Source: Nonomuraea glycinis (lineage in GTDB: Bacteria; Actinomycetota; Actinomycetes; Streptosporangiales; Streptosporangiaceae). Taken from it: a stretch of 64,000 bases of DNA. Of the stretch, positions 1 through 6,803 are shown in pieces. The stretch lies in assembly GCF_014646515.1 (NCBI RefSeq), contig NZ_BMNK01000022.1, positions 1 through 64,000 of the forward strand, read 5' to 3'. A program made the position numbers and the translations under genes. The notes beneath the pieces are model-generated. The model worked only from the letters and a program-made list of their open reading frames with translations. It made no database searches and was not told the origin of the DNA. Every line of letters begins with the position of its first letter. Position 1 is the first letter of the stretch.

Positions 1-16
1 CCGCCGGACAATCTTT

Positions 17-52
17 CAGGTAGGGCCCCGACATGTGTCGGGGCCCTACCTG
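17..52. terminator. Long perfect hairpin at window start
   Basis: Positions 17-33 and 36-52 are perfect inverted complements (17 bp, GC-rich core GGGCCCCGACA) with almost no loop. No T-run follows. It looks like a bidirectional or factor-assisted terminator of a gene left of the window, or a processed structure in the leader of the M23 gene. Confidence 0.6.
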
Positions 53-108
53 CATTTCTGGAGAGTTCCAGGAGGGTTCCACGTCTCACGGTGTGGGGCT
101 TGCGGGAG

Positions 109-147
109 GGGGTTTTCACGCCTGGAAGCGTGAGGACCCCTTTTTTT
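109..147 (+). terminator. Rho-independent terminator or attenuator upstream of M23 gene
   Basis: GGGGTTTTCACGC (109-121) pairs with GCGTGAGGACCCC (128-140) through 13 consecutive pairs, two of them G-T wobbles, with a 6-nt loop. Seven T follow directly (141-147). This is a textbook plus-strand intrinsic terminator. It ends a gene to the left or attenuates the M23 transcript 134 nt before its start codon. Confidence 0.75.
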
Positions 148-281
148 GTTGTTCAGGGAGCTGAGGCTATGGATCACGGTACGTCCCTGTCTCGCTACGA
201 TTCCGACAAATATCAACTGTCTGGGTGAAGTATGAGCGAATACTCTAGACGTCCTAATCATCGGGATGGCAGCCTTTCCGC

Positions 282-1214
282 ATGCGCAAGATCCTGATCG
301 CGGGCCTCTGTGGCGTCGCTCTTCCCTTGGTCGGCATGAGTGCGGTCGGCACCGCCAGTGCGGCAGAGACGGAAGGCGTGCGCGCCGCCGCCCCCACGTT
401 CCAGTTGCCCTTCCCATGTAACGAAACCTGGGTGGGCAGCACGGGCAGTTCGGCCCACACCGGCTCTGAAATCGACTTCAACGGGTCAGCGACCGACGGA
501 AACGCCGATGAAGGCAGGACCGTGGTGGCCGCTGCCGCCGGCAAGGTCGTGATGTCCGAATACCGCACCGCCGACGGTTTCGGCAACGTCGTCAAGATCC
601 GTCATTCCGACGGCAGTGTCACCCTCTACGCTCATCTCAAGAAGCGCCATGTCTCCAACGGCGCCAACGTCAGCCAGGGCCAGAAGATCGGCGAGGTCGG
701 CAAGACGTCGGCCAAGTACAAGATGGCCGCTCACCTGCACTACGAGCAGCGCACTTCCAGCGGGAAGATCGTTCGGGCCTCATTCAACGGCGCCACCTTC
801 GGGTACCCGGGCCAGAAGATCAAGTCCAACAACTGCGGAAGCGGCGCGACCCCGCCCAAGAGCACCTCGACAGGATCCAAGCCCACGGGATCCAACCCGT
901 ACACCCCCGAGCAGATCTGCGGTTCGGGCTTCAAGCGCGTCGACTCCGCCGCCCTGGGCTCGCAGGGCAGCGTCTACCTGCTCTACTCCGCGGCAACCGG
1001 ACAGAACTGCGTCACCACCGTGCGCAAGAGCGGCAGCGGCAAGGTCAGCGCCAACGCCTATCTTGAGGTCAAGGGCCAGAAGCGCGCCACCGACGCCGGC
1101 TCCTTCCAGTACTACGCCGGCCCGGTCAAGGCCAAGGCCCTGCGTACCTGCGTCAAGTGGGGCGGCGCCATCGGCTCGACCAAGTACGACAGCCTGTTCG
1201 AGCACTGCGACTGA
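282..1214 (+). CDS. Secreted M23-family metallopeptidase
   Basis: Exported peptidoglycan hydrolase candidate of 310 aa. A Sec signal peptide spans about residues 1-27 (cleavage near ASA-AE). The M23 (LytM) zinc site is visible: His59 and Asp65 in an HTGSEID segment, His118 in LYAH, and the HLH pair His151/His153. A Ser/Thr/Pro/Gly linker (about 187-206) leads to a C-terminal domain of about 100 residues with four cysteines that I do not recognise; it may bind wall or form disulfides. M23 enzymes cut peptide cross-bridges or glycyl bonds in the wall; the exact bond is unknown here. The first His-Asp spacing is longer than the usual HxxxD, so activity is likely but not certain. It stands alone, with a structured leader upstream. 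Confidence 0.88.
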   Translation: MRKILIAGLCGVALPLVGMSAVGTASAAETEGVRAAAPTFQLPFPCNETWVGSTGSSAHTGSEIDFNGSATDGNADEGRTVVAAAAGKVVMSEYRTADGFGNVVKIRHSDGSVTLYAHLKKRHVSNGANVSQGQKIGEVGKTSAKYKMAAHLHYEQRTSSGKIVRASFNGATFGYPGQKIKSNNCGSGATPPKSTSTGSKPTGSNPYTPEQICGSGFKRVDSAALGSQGSVYLLYSAATGQNCVTTVRKSGSGKVSANAYLEVKGQKRATDAGSFQYYAGPVKAKALRTCVKWGGAIGSTKYDSLFEHCD

Positions 1215-1286
1215 CCCGAGCACTGCGACTGACCCGATACCAGGACTGACCCGAGTACTGGACTGACCTGAGTACAGCAGGACCGG
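1200..1286 (+). repeat. Tandem 17-18 bp repeats over the M23 stop codon
   Basis: Unit GAGCACTGCGACTGACCC occurs at 1200-1217 and 1218-1235, followed by decayed 17-bp copies at 1236-1252 and 1253-1269 and a partial copy after 1270. The first copy contains the last codons and stop of the M23 gene, so each unit carries a TGA. Probable slippage expansion. Confidence 0.8.
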
Positions 1287-1320
1287 GATGCCGCACCCTG
1301 CCTCACCAGAGCGGCGGCGG

Positions 1321-1400
1321 TGGTGCGGCCCATCCCGAAAACGATTACAAGGCCGTCCCGAGGGCGGTGACGCGGCCCGTCCCGAATGGGCCGGTCCGTC
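1321..1400. repeat. Degenerate GGCCNTCCCGA repeats in spacer
   Basis: Three related units lie near 1325-1340, 1349-1364 and 1372-1390, each built on a GGCC-RTCCCGA core at a spacing of about 24 bp. Positions 1349-1367 match 54695-54713 at 18 of 19 bases, so this is a dispersed intergenic repeat family within the window. Confidence 0.6.
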
Positions 1401-1481
1401 CAGGCCGCGGTCAGGGCGGTGGAGATCGAGCCGGTGGGCAGTGCGCCGAGGCATTACGGCTGGGCGCCGGACGGGCGGTGT

Positions 1482-1573
1482 GTCCGGCGGCCCGGGGCAC
1501 GCCTTCAGTTGGTTGGCTGTCCGGCAGCACGGGGCACGCTTGTTGCTAGCTGCCCGGCGGCCCGGGATGCTCC
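1482..1573. repeat. Three imperfect 22-bp direct repeats
   Basis: Units at 1482-1503, 1519-1540 and 1552-1573 share the pattern GYCCGGCRGCMCGGG followed by CACGC-like bases. They fill the gene-free spacer 1215-1647 between the M23 and GNAT genes together with the neighbouring repeats. Reading frames crossing this spacer have no family resemblance, so I call no gene here. Confidence 0.55.
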
Positions 1574-1647
1574 TTTTGGTGTCTGTCCGGTGATGGGTCG
1601 TTCGTCTTCGCCCAGAACTGTCGGCCCGATCCGCGAGACTGCCGTTC

Positions 1648-2547
1648 ATGGTCAACACGCGGCGCTACGCCGGCCCTCGCGACCTTCGGGCGATGCAGGA
1701 GCTCACCAGCCGGATCTGGTCCCCGGAGTCCCGCTGGCATGTCGGGGATCTGGCTTGGGGGCGGTTCCAGCATGTGGGGCGCGAGCCTGAATGGCCGACC
1801 ATGCTGTGGCACACCGGCGGGCGGACGCTGGCCTGGGGGTGGATCGAACTGCCGGGGCATCTGGAGCTGGCTGTCGATCCGGCCCGCCCGGAGCTGGTGG
1901 ATGAGGTGCTGGGGTGGTTCGAGGAGACCGTACGGGATGCTGATCGCAGTGTCGTCGTCTCCAGCGCCGAGACACACCTGATCGAGGCGATCGAGCGGCG
2001 CGGTTACCTGAGGGCCGACGACGGGCCGTTCTTCGTGCAGCTGAATCGCGGGCTGAGTCGCGGCCTGGAGGCGCTGCCGGAGATCCGCCTGCCGGCCGGG
2101 TACGTCGCGCGACCTGTGGGCGACGAGGACGTGCCGGGCCGGGTGATGGCACATCGGGCTGCCTTCCACCCGTCACGGGTCAGTGTGGAGAGCTACAGAG
2201 CCGTACGGGACGCCTGGCCGTACCAGGGGGACCTGGACTGGTGCGTGGTGGCGCCGGACGGGAGCGTCGCGGCCTACTGTCTGCTCTGGCTGGACGACGC
2301 CGTCAAGGCGGTGGTGCTGGAGCCGGTGGGCACCGTGCCGGCGCATCGTGGCCGAGGGCTGGCCAGGGCGGCGTGTCTGGCGGGGCTGCGGGCCGCGCGG
2401 GAGAGGGGGGCGGAGGTGGCGGTGGTGGCGCCACGCGGCGACGACGCCTACCCCGGGCCGGGGCGGTTCTATCGCGGGCTCGGGTTTCGGGACAGGGCCC
2501 GGAGCCTGCAGTTTCACGCCAGGTCCGCAAGCGATGCGCGATTGTGA
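1648..2547 (+). CDS. GNAT-family N-acetyltransferase (two GNAT halves)
   Basis: Acetyl-CoA-dependent acyltransferase of 299 aa, substrate unknown. The length and the two similar halves suggest a tandem GNAT fold. The C-terminal half keeps the acetyl-CoA pyrophosphate loop (motif A), VGTVPAHRGRGLARA near residues 228-242. The N-terminal half has the beta-strand pattern but no convincing R/Q-x-x-G-x-G loop, as is usual when only one half is catalytic. ATG at 1648 is chosen because the family-like sequence starts at once; no strong ribosome binding site precedes it, so translation may be leaderless. It is monocistronic; the next minus-strand feature is a pseudogene. Confidence 0.8.
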   Translation: MVNTRRYAGPRDLRAMQELTSRIWSPESRWHVGDLAWGRFQHVGREPEWPTMLWHTGGRTLAWGWIELPGHLELAVDPARPELVDEVLGWFEETVRDADRSVVVSSAETHLIEAIERRGYLRADDGPFFVQLNRGLSRGLEALPEIRLPAGYVARPVGDEDVPGRVMAHRAAFHPSRVSVESYRAVRDAWPYQGDLDWCVVAPDGSVAAYCLLWLDDAVKAVVLEPVGTVPAHRGRGLARAACLAGLRAARERGAEVAVVAPRGDDAYPGPGRFYRGLGFRDRARSLQFHARSASDARL

Positions 2548-2593
2548 CATGCGCGGAGGTGATTTGCGATCTGAATACGGGCAGTCCCCGGAG

Positions 2594-3075
2594 TTAGTGG
2601 CTGTTGGGAGGCGAGATGTGCGAGGGGTCAGAGAGGACGGTGACGGCGCGTCCCGCGAGCTGGACGCGGTCGCCGTCGAGTGTCACCCACGCCACGTCCC
2701 CCAGCGCCGACAACAGGTCGAAGTCGCTTCTTCCCGGCCGCGCAGAAGTGGGGCCGAGACTTTTGTGCGAGGCTTCGGCACCTGTGGCGAGAGTCACTTT
2801 CGCAGCCGGGAAATCTATTGTGATCATGCTGTCGAGGTCGCGATTCACGGTTCGGGCTCCGCCATGGTGCGGAATTCGACGGGCTCTGTCGCCGTGCATC
2901 GAATACAGGATGTGAGCGGTCGCCGCTGAGTCAGGAAGGCGTCTCGGACAGGCCTGGTTCCGGGGCCACGGACCGCGCCCACGCGTCGGCAATGGGATCT
3001 TCCAGCAGGCAGGACCGCTGCGGGATTACCCTTGAATGCCGGCCCGGTGAAGGCGTCCGCGATCAACGGGCGCAT
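2594..3075 (-). pseudogene. Decayed PhzF-family epimerase/isomerase
   Basis: Read right to left, an ATG at 3075 begins with MRPLIADAFTGPAFKGNP, the conserved PhzF N-terminus. After AAVL the homology continues only in the next frame (CLLEDPIADAW, then GLSET), pointing to a one-base insertion. After SET it returns to another frame (AFLTQ), pointing to a one-base loss. Downstream pieces AATAHIL, DSMITIDFPA and GDRVQLAGRAVTVL match the middle and the extreme C-terminus of PhzF, but about 100 or more residues between them are missing. Intact members have about 260-300 residues. This is a dead gene, and it explains the otherwise gene-free 2548-3241 stretch. Assignment rests on remembered family motifs. 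Confidence 0.75.
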
Positions 3076-3241
3076 GAACCGCTGCTATACGGGCCCAGAT
3101 ATTGAGATGAAACCAGGACGCAAGCCGTACAAAATACAATTAGCGCTGGGCGTGTCGCAAGGCGAACACGGAATCGTCGGTTACCGTCCAATGTGTCGGG
3201 ACGTGCCGATTGCGGTGAGTTCCTGAGGAAAGGACAAGCCG

Positions 3242-3625
3242 ATGGGGGCAGTGCGTAAGGTAGCGGGCTACCTTGGCCTGAGCGGGATCGACCACTACGA
3301 CGAGGGCTACGACGACGACGGGCAGTACGAAGAGGAGTACATGCCTGCGACCGAGAGGGCGGCTCGCAGGTGGCGCTCCAGCAGCGAATCGTCACGGATC
3401 GTGATGGTCCAGCCGCTGAAGTACAACGACGCACCGTTGATCGGCCAGTACTTCCGCGAGGGTCAGACCGTGATCATGGATGTGACGGGGATGGCGATGC
3501 CGGAGGCGACCAGGATGGTCGACTTCGCCGCGGGGCTGGCCTATGGGTGCGAGGGACGGATCGAGCGGATCGCCGACCGGGTGTTCCTGCTCGCCCCGGC
3601 GCACGTGGAGATCGAGACGAGCTAG
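3242..3625 (+). CDS. sepF: SepF-like cell division protein
   Basis: Protein of 127 aa with the SepF (DUF552) layout: a short amphipathic N-terminus (MGAVRKVAGYLGL) that would bind membrane, an Asp/Glu/Tyr-rich linker (about 18-35), and the globular core from about residue 50 (VMVQPLKYNDA to the C-terminus). SepF tethers FtsZ to the membrane in Gram-positives. Actinomycetes often carry extra SepF-like copies outside the division cluster. No dcw genes lie here, so this is more likely a paralogue than the main sepF. The start is supported by a GAGGAAAGG-type ribosome binding site. Its TAG stop overlaps the stop of the convergent gene in a shared CTAG. Confidence 0.85.
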   Translation: MGAVRKVAGYLGLSGIDHYDEGYDDDGQYEEEYMPATERAARRWRSSSESSRIVMVQPLKYNDAPLIGQYFREGQTVIMDVTGMAMPEATRMVDFAAGLAYGCEGRIERIADRVFLLAPAHVEIETS

Positions 3626-4971
3626 GCCGCGCGCGGGCCGCGACGGATCAGCCGGGAGAGTTCGGCGGAGTCGTCGGCGGCCTGCTTGGCGCGGCCTTCG
3701 GCTTCGCGGGCGTAGGCGTGCAGCGCCCACACCGCGCCGTCGGCCAGCTCCTTCAGCTCGCTGATCTGGGCGGCCACATAGCGAGCGTCGGATTCGGCGG
3801 CCTTACGCCGCCGCCAGAGCCGCCAGCCGGCCAGGCCCAGCAGGGCCACTCCCGCCGCCGCGAGCAGCGTGGGGCCGAGCACCGCCCCTGCCAGACACGC
3901 CACACCTGCGACGGCCAGCAGCGCCACGTCCCACGGGGGGCGGCGTGGCGTGGTGCCGGCCAGGACGATCGAGGCCTCCGCGGCGGCCAGCGTGGTGGGG
4001 TCGGGGCCTTCCGGATGCAGCTCGATGGGGTGGCCGAGCAACGTCACGGTCACCGTGGCGGGTGGCTCCAGCCGGCAGTCGGCCTCCAGCTCCTCCGCGA
4101 AGCCGCGCAGTATCGGCCCGGCCACGTGCAGGGCGATGGCCGTCAAGTGCAGATCGGCGCCGGGGCGCAGGTCGTCGAGGAGATGCGAGCTGAGCGAGGC
4201 CAGCGGCCCCGGCGGGGTGCCCAGCCCGATCAGTGAGCGCAGCACCGCCAGCGGCTCGTCCTCGGCCCATGCCGTGGCCGGGCTGGCGGCGTCGTTGGTC
4301 AGGGTGGTGGCGGAGTTGTGCTCGGCCTGTCTCGTCGAGGTGATCTCCTCGCAGCGGGAGCGCAGCCTGGCCAGCCGGGCGGCCGCCTGGGCGGGCCGGC
4401 CCAGCTCGGGGATCTCCGCCATCTCGGGGAAGTCGGTGAGGGAGGCGGGCACCACGACCGACGGCTCGTCGGGCACCAGAGCCTGCACCCACTGCTGCGG
4501 GTCGGCGTGCTCCTGCACCGCCAGCGCGTCCAGCTTGCGCAGCACGAAGATCTTGCCGGCCGGGCCGTAGGCGCCCCTGGCCGCGGCGAGCCACAGGGAG
4601 CGCTGGCCGTGCGTGACCGGGTGGTCGAGGGACAGGTCGCCGAAGGCGGTGCCGAGCCAGGAGGCGTGGACGCGGCTGCCGTGCCCCGCCACGGCCAGCG
4701 CCAGGCAGAGGAAGAGCGCCGTGTGCTGCTGGTCACGGCCGGCCGCCTTGCTCAGCGGCTCCAGCGGGTCGTCACCGCCGAGGATCGCCACCAGCGCCTC
4801 CACGGCGGGCGGCAGCCAGTGACCGGGAATGTCGGCGAAGCCAGGCGCTGAGGGAGGCGCGGTGCCGTTGGCCGCCAGGTGCGACAGCAGTGCCTCCGCG
4901 TAGCGGCGAAGCTCCGCCGCTGCTTGGGGGCCAGCAGTCAGATCCGTGCTCAAGGCAGAGAACTCCCCCAT
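3622..4971 (-). CDS. Membrane protein of unknown function
   Basis: A 449-aa protein I do not recognise. Residues 1 to about 350 are soluble, Ala/Leu-rich and probably helical. Two adjacent hydrophobic segments follow (about 362-400, DVALLAVAGVACLAG and LLAAAGVALLGLAGW), then an RRRK stop-transfer patch and a C-terminal helical, coiled-coil-prone tail (ISELKELADGA to the end). No catalytic motif is seen. It is likely a bitopic or hairpin-anchored inner-membrane protein. It lies downstream of argS on the same strand, 104 bp away, so it could be co-transcribed. Its TAG stop shares the CTAG at 3622-3625 with the sepF stop. Confidence 0.65.
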   Translation of the reverse strand: MGEFSALSTDLTAGPQAAAELRRYAEALLSHLAANGTAPPSAPGFADIPGHWLPPAVEALVAILGGDDPLEPLSKAAGRDQQHTALFLCLALAVAGHGSRVHASWLGTAFGDLSLDHPVTHGQRSLWLAAARGAYGPAGKIFVLRKLDALAVQEHADPQQWVQALVPDEPSVVVPASLTDFPEMAEIPELGRPAQAAARLARLRSRCEEITSTRQAEHNSATTLTNDAASPATAWAEDEPLAVLRSLIGLGTPPGPLASLSSHLLDDLRPGADLHLTAIALHVAGPILRGFAEELEADCRLEPPATVTVTLLGHPIELHPEGPDPTTLAAAEASIVLAGTTPRRPPWDVALLAVAGVACLAGAVLGPTLLAAAGVALLGLAGWRLWRRRKAAESDARYVAAQISELKELADGAVWALHAYAREAEGRAKQAADDSAELSRLIRRGPRAA

Positions 4972-5075
4972 GTCGGCCTCAGTTCATGACCGCGTAAAGC
5001 CTAACCCGGTGAGCGCGCCTTCGAGGCGGAGGCGCGCCCACGACGGAACGGGGGACTTCGCGCTAACCGCCCTGT

Positions 5076-6803
5076 TTACATGCGGGCGGGGACAGGGACG
5101 CCCAGAAGGTCGAGCCCCGACTCCAGCACCCGCAGCGTCAGCGCGCACAGCGCCAGCCGGTGCGCGCTGGTCTCGGCGTCGACGCCCTCCTTGACCACCG
5201 GGCACTGCTCGTAGAAGGTGCTGAACAGGCTGGCCGTCTCGAACAGGAACGCCGACAGCCGGTGCGGCTCGGAGTGGGCCGCGACCTGGCCGACGATCTC
5301 GCCGAAGCCCAGCAGGTGCAGCGCCAGGGCGCGCTCGGCGGGCTCGGCGGGCACGATGGACGCGGTGGCCTGCGCCGGCTCCATCCCGGCCTTGCGGAAG
5401 ATCGAGCGGATCCGGGCGGTGGCGTACTGCATGTAGGGGCCGGTGTTGCCGTGGAACTCCAGCATGCGGTCGAAGTCGAAGACGTACTCGGTGTCGTGGC
5501 TGACCGACAGGTCGGCGTACTTCACCGCGCCCATGCCCACCGCGTGCGCGATCTCCTCGCGGGTGGCCTCGTCGTAGCCGCGGTCGGCCAGGCGCGCCGA
5601 GGCGCGGTCGACGGCCTCCTGCAGCAGGTCGCTCAGCTTCACCGACTCGCCGGAGCGGGTCTTGAACCTGCGGCCGTCCTTGCCGAGCATCATGCCGATC
5701 TGCACATGCTGGGCGTCGACGGTGTCGGGGAGCCAGCCGGCCAGCCGGCCAGCGGCGAACACCATGCGGAAGTGCAGCGCCTGGTCCGCGCCCACGACAT
5801 AGAGGATGCGGTCGGCCTTGAGGTCGTGCACCCGGTAGCGGATGGCCGCCATGTCGGTGGAGGCGTAGCCGTAGCCGCCGTCGCTCTTCCTGATGATCAG
5901 GGGGAGCGGCTTGTCGTCGGAGCCGGTGAAGCCGGGCGGGAAGACGCAGAGCGCGCCGTCGCTGATGGCCGCCACCCCGGCGGCCTCCAGGTCCTGGCAG
6001 GTCTTCTCCAGCATCGGGTTGTACATGCTCTCGCCGGCGATGTCGGCGTCGGTGAGCGTCACGCCGAGCATGGCGTAGATCTTGTTGAAGTAGCGGACGG
6101 TGGCGTCCATGAAGACGTGCCAGAGCCGGATGGTCTCGGGGTCGCCCGACTGCAGCGTGGTCACCCGCACCCGGGCGCGGGTCTTGAACGTCTCGTCGGC
6201 CTCGAACTTGGCCCTGGCCGCCTGGTAGTACTCAGTCCCCATGCCGGCTTCGAGCTGCGCGACGGCGGCCTGCTCGCCGATGTCGAGCAGATGCTCGATG
6301 AGCATGCCGAACGGGGTGCCCCAGTCGCCCAGGTGGTTCTGCCTGACGACGTGGTTGCCGAGGCGCTCGTGCACCCGCGCCAGCGCGTCGCCGACGATCG
6401 TCGTGCGCAGGTGGCCGACGTGCATCTCCTTGGCCGCGTTGGGCGCGGAGTAGTCGATCACCACGGTCTGCGGCGGGGTGACGGCGGGCACGCCGAGGCG
6501 GGCGTCCTCGCGCATGCCCGTGGCCTCGCCGGCGATCCACGAGTCGTCGAGCGTGATGTTGAGGAAGCCGGGGCCGCTGACCTCCACCGTGCCGGGGAAG
6601 TCGGTCAGCGCGACCCGGATCGACTCGGCGACCTCCCGCGGGGACCGTCGCAGGCGCTTGGCCAGGCTCATCGCGACGTTCGCCTGGAAGTCGGCGAACT
6701 GGGAGGGCCGGATCAGCGGGTCTGCGTCGGCGTGCTCGGAGCCGAACGCGGACGCCAGCGCCTGCTGGACGCGCTCGGTGAGCACTATCTGCGGGTCGGT
6801 CAT
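5076..6803 (-). CDS. argS: Arginyl-tRNA synthetase
   Basis: Class I aminoacyl-tRNA synthetase (575 aa) that charges tRNA-Arg. In order: N-terminal Add-1 domain (about 1-110), Rossmann catalytic domain opening with DYSAPNAAKEMHVGHL (HIGH-type motif HVGH, about 128-131), the KMSK-region equivalent MLGKDGRRFKTRSGE, and a C-terminal DALR anticodon-binding domain ending in GVPVPARM. Length is normal. The ATG overlaps the TGA of the upstream P-type ATPase gene by 4 bp (ATGA), so translation is probably coupled. No T-box or other leader was seen. Confidence 0.97.
   Translation of the reverse strand: MTDPQIVLTERVQQALASAFGSEHADADPLIRPSQFADFQANVAMSLAKRLRRSPREVAESIRVALTDFPGTVEVSGPGFLNITLDDSWIAGEATGMREDARLGVPAVTPPQTVVIDYSAPNAAKEMHVGHLRTTIVGDALARVHERLGNHVVRQNHLGDWGTPFGMLIEHLLDIGEQAAVAQLEAGMGTEYYQAARAKFEADETFKTRARVRVTTLQSGDPETIRLWHVFMDATVRYFNKIYAMLGVTLTDADIAGESMYNPMLEKTCQDLEAAGVAAISDGALCVFPPGFTGSDDKPLPLIIRKSDGGYGYASTDMAAIRYRVHDLKADRILYVVGADQALHFRMVFAAGRLAGWLPDTVDAQHVQIGMMLGKDGRRFKTRSGESVKLSDLLQEAVDRASARLADRGYDEATREEIAHAVGMGAVKYADLSVSHDTEYVFDFDRMLEFHGNTGPYMQYATARIRSIFRKAGMEPAQATASIVPAEPAERALALHLLGFGEIVGQVAAHSEPHRLSAFLFETASLFSTFYEQCPVVKEGVDAETSAHRLALCALTLRVLESGLDLLGVPVPARM

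Noticed and set aside
150-281. c-di-AMP (ydaO) riboswitch before the M23 gene
   Set aside because: The conserved blocks of that riboswitch were looked for and are not present; only the terminator-like hairpins are supported.
1288-1593. Overlapping small plus-strand frames in the 1215-1647 spacer
   Set aside because: They consist of translated repeats rich in Arg/Gly/Pro, differ in every frame, and lack ribosome binding sites.
3032-3226. 64-codon plus-strand frame before sepF-like gene
   Set aside because: Runs antisense across the PhzF pseudogene start and has no ribosome binding site or family match; the region is better read as promoter of the SepF-like gene.
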